Assembly (NCBI GenBank): GCA_943735955.1
Contig: OX030961.1
Location: forward strand, 4,171,920 to 4,235,919
Length of the DNA stretch: 64,000 bases
Reading direction: 5' to 3'
Source of the DNA: Piscicola geometra
Lineage: Eukaryota > Annelida > Clitellata > Hirudinida > Piscicolidae
The number at the start of each line of letters is the position of its first letter. Position 1 is the first letter of the stretch. A program made the translations under genes and the position numbers. The notes beneath the pieces were generated by a model. It was not told the DNA's origin. It searched no databases and was given only the letters and a program-made list of their open reading frames with translations. Below, one piece after another: positions 56,331-64,000 of this stretch.

Positions 56331-56613
56331 AATATTTTAAACTAATTTGTTAAAATTTTTTCTTTAAAAAAAAGAATTATTTAAAATATTTCTTTAAAAA
56401 AAATTATTATTTAAAATATTTTCTTTAAAAAAAGTTATTTTTTAAAATATTTTCTTTAAAAAAAAATATTTTCAAAATTGTAATGTAAAATTTTTATTTA
56501 AAGGTTTAAATAACTTTAAACTTTAAAGGTTTGTAAAAATTTACATTATCTATGTTTATGTTTGTGTTTTTGTTTATGTTGTCGAACTGAGTCGAACTTG
56601 TCTTATGACTCAA

Positions 56614-56662
56614 GTGGATAAAGTGCGAACAAGTTCGCTTCGCTAGTTCGCATTTTATCCAC
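56614..56662. repeat. Perfect-but-one hairpin-forming inverted repeat
   Basis: GTGGATAAAGTGCGAAC and GTTCGCATTTTATCCAC pair at 16 of 17 positions around a 15-nt loop. A partial third arm (GTTCGCTTTTTATCCAC) follows at about 56692-56708. May be the end of an unrecognised element. Confidence 0.7.
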
Positions 56663-56884
56663 GTAGTTCGTTCGCCTGTTCGCCGTTCGCTGTTCGCTTT
56701 TTATCCACACCCCATTGTTGTTAGGCTAAATAAGTGAGTTACGTTGCAGCGCGTCGATTAAATCAAGTGTGCGGCTTGTATTAACGGGATTATACAAACT
56801 TCATATACTTGTATATAAGAATATACGTTTTATTAATTGATTTTAAAATAAAAATTCGAAAAAATCTTGGCAGCCATCTTCATC

Positions 56885-57180
56885 GCATAGCCTTGCACGA
56901 TGTGATTTCAATAATTTTATTGATCGAAATTTATTTATTGCTGATATATGCGCCTTCAAAGTTGATGCTCAATGACGGAATGGTCAAACTTGCATAACTT
57001 TATCAGATACTCTGCTTTTTGTGGAGAATCGGGATTCATTCTTTTTATCTTGACATTGATATTCATCCTTGCACGATGGGATTTCATTAATTTTATTGAT
57101 CGAAATCTATTTATTGCTGAGGTTTTCGTCTTCAAAAATAATGCTCGATGACGAAATGGTCAAGTTTGCTCTAATGCTAA
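56885..57180. repeat. Direct repeat, two copies about 180 bp apart
   Basis: TTGCACGATG(T/G)GATTTCA and the next roughly 100 bp recur with about 85 percent identity. I recognise no gene; small ORFs across it are unconvincing. Confidence 0.7.
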
Positions 57181-57481
57181 TTTCCACTTTTAAATAGCTA
57201 TATCTTCGTTATATGTAATCGCTTAGTAATATATTTAGTATATTTTTTTATGTTTTAAACTCCTTTTCCCGAAAATAATAATTAAAACTCAAAAAAGTGA
57301 AAATAAAAAATCCTTGCAACTACCTAATATAAACGAAACACAGTATTGCCAGTATTAAGTTAATAGCGAGCCTTCGCTTATACTATAAGCCTATAGCATA
57401 AACACATAAGACTAGCATCGTCCTATCAGCGCGATTAAATACAAATTAAAGGGCCATGCAACTAGCTAACATAAGTGAACC

Positions 57482-58470
57482 TATACTTAGCAACCGCCAC
57501 GAAATGTGCAAAATTTATTAATTTAAAAAATAAAATATTCCTATGATAGATTTTGAAATGCAGATTTCAAATCAGTTTACATTTTCCAAATATCTCAAAT
57601 GGTTCAAAAGTTATTCAATTTTTAAACTCCCGAAAAGTGAGCGTTTTGGCGAATTATTTTCAAGCTTAAGCCAAAAAAATACATAAGAGTTTGAGGTTTA
57701 GGTTTTTCGTCTTTTCCTATGATTGAAAAAAACTCAGATAATGAGTTCTTATTTCTCTTCAAAAGGTGTAAAGACGAATGGTAGTTGATAGAAGCACTGG
57801 GTCTTTTTTTCTGACTACTATCCAAGGCCCCGAATTGGTGTTCACATGCAAGGTTGGTTAAAGGTGCGAAAGCTGTTCTTTTTAGTTTCCTAGCTTCAGG
57901 GGTTACACTGAATAAACCATCAGCTAGAAAGTCAGCTAGTTGTTTTTTTATCGCTTTCAGCATTCCATTGCAGATTTTTTCCAAAATATTTTGGAATAGT
58001 TGGCTTTCATTATCTATCTCATTCAGTGACTCGAGATACAACTCTTTATCAGCTAATTAGTACTCACTTTCAATCCATTCTTCTTTATTAGAAACCGGAT
58101 TAACTGAACATTTCATCAGATAATTTATAAGCTTCTGCACATAGATGGGAAGTTCAAGGTAGGCCACTCTTCTAGACATTAATAGGTTCCAAAATGGACC
58201 TGTTACATTAATATATATAAATGCTAAGCATGAGAACATTATTATAACTTTTTTATTCGATAAATTTGTTTTTACTAATTGTATTTTTTTAATTCAGATT
58301 ATCATTTGTAAAGTTGTTAAGCTCAAATGGCCTAATTTAGTATTTTTGACTCACTTTTCGGGAGTTAAAAAATTGAATAGCTTTTGAACCATTTGAGATA
58401 TTTGGAAAATGTAAACTGATTTGAAATCTGCATTTCAAAATCTATCATAGGAATATTTTATTTTTCGTTT
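57482..58470 (-). mobile_element. Fold-back DNA transposon-like element with ORF
   Basis: About 110 bp at 57529-57641 recurs inverted at 58353-58465 (TTTGAACCATTTGAGATATT and flanks), giving long terminal or subterminal inverted repeats. Between them the minus strand carries a broken ORF in two parts (58239-58057 and 58041-57622) with FWNLLMSRRVAYLELPIYVQ, LTNLACEHQFGALDSSQ and INYHSSLHLLKRNKNSLSEF. This resembles a widespread transposon-encoded protein of invertebrates that I cannot name. The ORF end lies inside the left inverted repeat. Confidence 0.7.
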
Positions 58471-59044
58471 ATTAGCTCAACATAAACTTTAGAGCGCATT
58501 ATATAGATTATGAAGACACTTTGTATATTGCTTACATATCAATTTACGTAACGTCGTAGCATATATATATAGACTGTCGCATTTTTACATTACGCATTGG
58601 ATGATGCTAGTATGGAGCCGGATTTGTAGGTTAATGAGCACAAAGAATAATGATTTGTAGCTAAATTTGAAATTTATACTTTTTAGCACTTGAACTTTTA
58701 TTAAATAAAAAGAACTGTCAAAATTTAATTTGTTATTTAAAAAAAGTTTATTAAATTTTTTAACATTTCTTTTAAAAAATCACTTATTTCAATTTATTTT
58801 TGAAAGTTAAATGCACTTTTCAATACATTATTTCTATGAAATTTAGTTATTAGATTGAATCTATAACTTGGAAAAATTCAATGCTAAGTAAAATTATACT
58901 TGTGTCTTCCATTTAGTCATCTTTGATGACATCTTAAAAAGTTAATCCGTTTTGTGATATTTTTTTGCACCATCTTGTTCATTATTCATGTTCATTTAAC
59001 TCCTCCCACTTTTATTGATTGACACTTGTAAACAATTCTCAATT

Positions 59045-59140
59045 TGAAGCGAATGAGTTTTAAATATGGAGACAAGAGAGCGTTTATTAATCAGAAGGTT
59101 TCTTATATATAGGACGAGTGCTAAGGAGTGGCCGTGTGCA
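59045..59140 (-). repeat. Short LTR, left copy (3' LTR in element sense)
   Basis: 96 bp matching 60342-60447 except for a deletion of about 10 bp. It contains a TATATATA box and AATAAA in minus-strand sense, and is bounded by TG...CA. Confidence 0.75.
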
Positions 59141-59551
59141 CATAGTGCACAAATGCAGCACGCTACAATAGTCCTCTCGCAGATGGCTGAGCCAATGTGT
59201 AATGAAAAAATTAGTATCATATTGAAGTAAGGAATTATTTTTTTTAATGAGTTTGTCCATGTACTGCTATAGAACGACCATCAGTAGCTTTTAAATGAAT
59301 ATAAGATGGTGATAATAAACATGAAAGTGATTTTGAAATTGACAATGGGATTAAAGATATTGATGAACCTGTATCAATTAAAAAATCTAAAGAAAGTTTC
59401 GCAACCCTGAAAGCGGCCAACAATTGAGGAGCGCTACCAGATGCCGCAGATGCTGGCGCGCCTAGTTGTTTAAAGACTGCTCTGAATTATTTCGCGACCT
59501 CACTGGGGTTGAATCACGCAACTGGAGTGTTTTACAACCAGATTTGTCTGG

Positions 59552-60224
59552 TCATTGACACCAATGGCGACACATGCGCGCTTTAATGCCATAGAATATA
59601 TGATTTCTGCAAACCTTGGGCCGCTGGTTTTCAGCATATGGAGTTAATGTTTTTGTTATAAAGCTTGTTTTTGTTGTTGTTGCTTCTCTTCTTTTTGTTG
59701 ACGCTCGATTGTTTAAATTTGATTCGCTGACGAAAGAAGTTGACTGGCTCTTTAGTAGAGGCAGTAGTTCGTCGGCGAGTCTTCCGAGGTCGTCCAGTCC
59801 CAATGCCTTTTGTGATGCGATGACGGGAGCGAGACTGGGCGGGAGAGCTTGTTGGAACCTGTGGCGGACCAATTCTTCTCCCACACCGGCCTTTTTTGCC
59901 ACTTTCGTCATTTGGAGGAGAAAGTGGGATGGTTTGCCCGATGAGAGGTGTTTCCTGGAGAAAAGATTCGAATAGTTCACCTTTGCTCATCTCATGGAAA
60001 CTCTTGACAGCGTCCTTCAGCATGTCATAGTCGCCAGCATGGAGTATTTCTTCGTCCAGGTTGGTCACTGTCTCAATTGGCAAGTTTGCTAATGCGTGGT
60101 AGAACTTCGTGGTTGAAGTCGAGATACCCGCTATGTTGAATTGGGCTTCGAGTATCACAAACCACGTGGCAGGATTTGTTGTTATAAATGGCGGTGCTTT
60201 CACAGATACTGCAGCGCTTGCCAT
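59552..60224 (-). pseudogene. Gypsy-type gag gene, one frameshift
   Basis: ATG at 60224 opens MASAAVSVKAPPFITTNPAT, then WFVILEAQFNIAGISTSTTK, a typical gag N-terminus. Near 59960 the frame shifts. The new frame continues PSHFLLQMTKVAKKAGVGEE, PSLAPVIASQKALGLDDLG and a zinc-knuckle-like VCRNHIFYGIKARMCRHWC, then stops at 59552. No protease, RT or integrase follows before the left LTR, so pol has been lost. Confidence 0.85.
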
Positions 60225-60324
60225 GTTGTCCTCTTTATGCGGTTGAACTGTGGCAGTCTCTGTATCTTCTCCAAAAATGAGATGTTGTTGTTGGAAATGT
60301 TGTTGGAGAGTCCACGAGGTTGAA

Positions 60325-60341
60325 ACGTCGGGGTCACCAAT
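60325..60341 (-). other. Primer-binding site of the short-LTR element
   Basis: Directly after the LTR end (CTTCA) the minus strand reads ATTGGTGACCCCGACGT, a leader I recall from animal Gypsy-group elements. It lies about 100 bp before the gag ATG. The tRNA primer cannot be assigned by eye. Confidence 0.6.
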
Positions 60342-60447
60342 TGAAGCGAATGAGTTTTAAATATGGAGACAAGAGAGCGTTTATTAATCAGAAGGTTTCT
60401 TATATATAGTACGAGACAAAAGGGGTGCTAAGGAGTGGCCGTGTGCA
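60342..60447 (-). repeat. Short LTR, right copy (5' LTR in element sense)
   Basis: 106 bp, beginning TGCACACGGCCACTCC on the minus strand. It carries TATATATAAGAAAC as TATA box and TTAATAAACG as polyadenylation signal, and ends CTCATTCGCTTCA. The compactness is unusual. Confidence 0.8.
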
Positions 60448-60544
60448 TGTTCCATCCAAAGTCGCTGTCCCGACCAAAGATACGATTTGCATACGTAATT
60501 AGTCTATTTTTTAGCTATTTGGACCAAACTAGAATTAGCGAAAT

Positions 60545-60995
60545 CACATAAATAATGAGGGTCTATCTAAACCTTTCAAACTAAAAATATAATTTAGATG
60601 TTATTTTAAAATCTAATTAATAATTTTATCTAAACCTACAGTTTTTTTAATATTATTTTAATAAAATTTTCGAACTAAAAATATAATTTAGATGTTATTT
60701 TAAAATCGAATTAATTTCTAAACTACTATCTAAACCTACAGTTTTTTTAAATATTATTTTAATAAAATTTTCAAACTAAAAATATAATTTAGATGTAATT
60801 AATAATTAGAATATAATAATATAATTAATAATTCTAATTATATTCTAATTAATAATTCTAATTATATTCTAATTATATTCTAATTAATAATTCTAATTAT
60901 ATTCTAATTATATTCTCATTAATAATTCTAATTATATTCTCATTAATAATTCTAATTATATTCTAATTAATAATTCTAATTATATTCTAATTAAT
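60545..60995. repeat. AT-rich tandem repeats (about 120-bp unit, then about 27-bp unit)
   Basis: Two and a third copies of a 120-bp unit (ATCTAAACCTACAGTTTTTT and flanks) run to about 60790. Many copies of ATTCTAATTATATTCTAATT-type units then run to about 60995. Confidence 0.85.
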
Positions 60996-60999
60996 AATT

Positions 61000-61496
61000 T
61001 TTTTACAGTTTTATTCAATTCCAATTCCAATATTTAATACCAATAATTATCAAAAATTTTATACGAATAAATGTCAGAAATAATGAAACAAATTAATCCT
61101 GTAAAAATATATAAAATGTAATAAAAAGCATATAAAAAAATGTCATAAAAATTATATATAAAATTTAATAATAATAATAATAAAATTCATTTATATAGCG
61201 CTAAAGCACGCACCAGAAGGTACTTAGTGGAATAATAATAATAATAGATAAAAAATAAATAAATAGAATAAAAATATCATGAAATAAGTGACTGAGTAAA
61301 TGACTACAAATGAATGACTAAGTGGATAAGTCATTGAAATAAAAGAAAATAAGAGAGAAGATGATTAATTAAATGCTATTAATACCAATAATTATCCAGA
61401 AATTTAATAAAAATAAATGTTAGGAATGTAATACATTTCAAAAATAATAAAACAAATTAATTCTTAAATTAATAATGAAATAATAAAAAAAGAAAT
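61000..61496. repeat. AT-rich flank with (AAT)n and TTTATATAGCGCTA
   Basis: ATACCAATAATTATC blocks occur at about 61030 and 61382. (AAT)n precedes TTCATTTATATAGCGCTAAA at about 61185, a motif seen next to trinucleotide repeats in many invertebrate repeats. No gene is seen. Confidence 0.5.
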
Positions 61497-63892
61497 TCAT
61501 GCAGGTGCCAAAATTGTGGGATCAATTGCACAAGCTTGATTTTGACACCCTGTGCCCTTGTGGCACTTGCTTGTGCAAATAACTCCACGGATTTTGCACC
61601 TGCATGAATTTCTGGTGCAATTAGTCTTACATTGGCAAACTGAAACCCGAAAATCATTTCTAGGGTTGCTTTTTATGGCAGCCGCCCTAAGAGAAATTGA
61701 TGTGGAAGCCTCCCAATTTGTATGATCCAGTCTCAGGTCCCCTTCATAGGACTCTAGGTCTGCCTCACCGAAACAGCTGCCAAGGACCCCAAATGTGCAC
61801 CTTTAAAAAAATTATCAGAGATAAAAAACATGAAATTCAATTTAAGCACTGGCACTTACTTCAAGCGGTACATATGATAGGTCTCTCCCATACGCTGTAC
61901 AATCACACATGGGAGCCTGTGTGAGTCGGTTGAAGACCTCTCTATTCTCGGAATTTGAACCGACACATAATCACCCACATTGAAAACTTGAATCTGTAAA
62001 TACATAAAGTAATGATAAATAAAAGTTAATGGGAAATTGCATATCAATTTTGTGGAATATGTTATCAAAAACTAGTTTGTACATGCAAAAACCATTTTTT
62101 ACCCTCTTTCTTTTTCCTTTGACGTATTTCATCTTCATCCTCTTGGCGTTTAATAAATAATTTTTATCTGCCTGCTCGCGAATTTTTGAGTGTTTGTGTC
62201 CTGGTTCAGAAAATGTTCCTGGAAGCGGTTCATCTAGTGCACTAGATCTGCTTCCAGGAACATTTTCTGTCGCAGATGGTCTTGGAAGTGGTTCAACTAA
62301 TGCACTAATGTTTTCAGGAACATTTTCTGAGCCAAATGGTCTGCTTCCAGGCAAATCCTCTGTCTTAGATGGTCCTGGAAGTGGTTCATCTAATGCACTA
62401 GATGATCTGTTTTCAGGAACATTTTCTGAGCCAAATGGTCTGCTTCCAGGCAAATCTTCTGTCTCAGATGGTCTTGGAAGTGGTTCATCTAATGCACTAG
62501 ATGATCTGTTTTCAGGAACATTTTCTGAGCCAAATGGTCTGCTTCCAGGCAAATCTTCTGTCTTAGATGTTCCTGGAAGTGGTTCATCTAATGCACTAGA
62601 TGATCTGTTTTCAGGAACATTTTCTGAGCCAAATGGTCTGCTTTCATGCAAATCTTCTGTCTCAGATGGTCCTGGAATCTCATCATCTGCTTCGTCACAG
62701 ATGATGTCCTCCACATCTTCCTCCATAATAGGAACGCCCCGAACAGAACCTGGGAAGATGCACTGTCTCGGGGGCTGTCCAAACACCAAATCGTATGGTG
62801 TTGTCTTCATGACACCATGGGTAGTGGTGTTCAGTTGATCTGAAAGTCAATGGGTATGTAACTTGAACTTAAACTGACAAATCCGAACTGGAAAATCACT
62901 GGTATGTATGTAACAATGTAACATTGTATGTTATAAGTATGCATGAACAAAATTGAGCTGTAAACTCACATTGAATCAAAGGGGGCCATTGGGACCAAGG
63001 AGGAGTATCTGTGTTGGCGCCTCAAGAAGACGAGCACCTAACATCTTCTCAACCGTGGCATTGCCCTGTTCCACAAGACCCTGGCACTTAGGATTCCTTG
63101 GACGGCCATTCACAATAGTGACTTCCCCAGGCCATTCCTTACAAAGGTCTGTCACAATTGAGTTAACGAACTCACGGCCATTATCTGAGTGGAGTATCTT
63201 TGGAGTCCCCAGATAACAGAACACCTGGTTTTGAAGACTAAAGGCCACTTCAGCTGCTGTTTTATGACAAAGGGCAAAAAGCATGTGGAACTTGGACCAG
63301 TGGTCCATGTAGGGCCCAATCCAGCTGTACGTCCCATCTCGACAATGCCTCATGTCTATCAGATCAATCTGTAACAAATGCATGTAGAGTGGTTAGGCAT
63401 GTTAATTACTTTAAATCCTATAACAATTATCAATTATTAATGAAAGATTGATAGGGTTGTGCATGTACCTGCCCTCTCGTCATGAATCCGGATGATATTA
63501 TGGGTTTCAATGGCGCTCTTGTTGTCTGTGGCTTGCGCATGTGACATGTAAGGCAAAGAGCAACATACTTGTCTATGGCACATCTAGGCACACAGTCATA
63601 CAACTTCGACACCTCATCAGCTGTCTTTCTGATGCCCATATGACCTTTACTCATGTGCACTTCATGAATGATGTCAAAAAAGTCCTCAACAAAAGCAACC
63701 GGCTTCCAGGAAGACATTATGGTTGTGTCATTGGCATTCGGCAAAAATATTTATTCATTAAAAAATTACATTAAAAAAATATAATAAAATCACAATGACT
63801 TACTTGAGATTTTGAGGGTAGACAAAGTACGTCCTCAAGTCCCAATGCTGCATGGGAAATAAGCTGGAACCCTCAGCTCTTGACCCATCTAT
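61497..63892 (-). mobile_element. Intron-containing retroviral-type integrase gene (KRBA2-like / Ginger-like)
   Basis: Exons 63892-63804 (tentative), about 63744-63469, 63368-62996, 62839-62103, 61993-61860, 61800-61497; the last four join in frame and end in a stop. Zinc-binding part: HEVHMSKGHMGIRK...LCLTCHM (HHCC). Catalytic core: IDLIDM (D), LHSDNGREF (D), GLVEQGNATVEK (E). After the core comes TPYDLVFGQPPRQC, a 33-residue repeat block, then FNVGDYVSVQIPRIERSSTD, and a cysteine-rich tail VCQCKTNCTRNSCRCKIRG, CTSKCHKGTGCQNQ. The same order occurs in KRBA2-like proteins of many invertebrates. The acceptor of the exon near 63744 is not evident. Confidence 0.85.
62215..62690 (-). repeat. 99-bp in-frame coding repeat in the integrase gene
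   Basis: The motif GCCAAATGGTCTGC recurs at 62331, 62430, 62529 and 62628, exactly 99 bp apart, with degenerate copies at the edges. Each unit encodes 33 residues containing SRPFGSENVPENRSSSALDE. It is acidic, Ser/Pro-rich and probably disordered. Confidence 0.95.
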
Positions 63893-64000
63893 TAAATACT
63901 TTAGAGAAGTTTTCTTCTTTTTTTAGACATCTTTTAATTTTATGTAGCCCATTCCAAAATTGAATATAGCCACTGGGCCGTGGAGATTGTTGAGTCAGGG

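Noticed and set aside
62194..62838. Plus-strand Ser/Gly-rich 214-codon ORF
   Set aside because: Antisense of the in-frame 33-residue repeat in the integrase gene; the minus frame carries the conserved domains.

Overview
The window is nuclear DNA from an AT-rich animal genome. Genes are split into many short exons with GT..AG introns, microsatellites and minisatellites are abundant, and there are remains of LINE, SINE, LTR, MULE-type and integrase-type elements. The gene families (conventional PKC, DEG/ENaC channel, GPR158-type receptor, NUDT14) and the repeats suggest an invertebrate, plausibly a lophotrochozoan (mollusc or annelid grade). The sequence does not let me name the species. All host genes lie on the minus strand, so each reads from high to low coordinates. 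Exon borders were placed by eye from splice signals, reading frame and family alignment.

Layout, left to right. (1) 416-11566: 5' part of a conventional protein kinase C (pseudosubstrate, C1A, C1B, C2, start of kinase domain); the rest lies off the left edge. (2) 13325-13620: a broken UBE2E-type ubiquitin-conjugating enzyme copy on the plus strand. (3) 14641-35221: one very large gene for a DEG/ENaC-family channel of about 2,650 residues. Between TM1 and the usual channel ectodomain lies a train of adhesion-type modules: PAN/apple, MAM, kringle, LDLa, MAM, a Ser/Thr-rich linker, CUB and three more MAM-type domains. A second insert of about 600 residues lies just before TM2. All 38 proposed exons join in frame, and this is the most striking content of the window. 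(4) 36350-37305: a 21-bp minisatellite. (5) 39011-46923: a complete GPR158/GPR179-like class C orphan receptor, with a LINE fragment in one intron. (6) 48551-52996: two head-to-tail NUDT14-like units with the same intron pattern. The upstream one has a near-normal Nudix box and the downstream one a degenerate box. (7) 53555-64000: mostly mobile elements: two MULE-like copies with SWIM/PHD fingers, a fold-back element carrying an ORF, a gag-only element with very short LTRs, and an intron-containing retroviral-type integrase gene with a 33-residue repeat and a cysteine-rich CXC-like tail.

The host genes are not an operon and show no shared pathway. PKC, a cation channel and a neuronal-type receptor would all fit an excitable or sensory cell, but that link is only suggestive.
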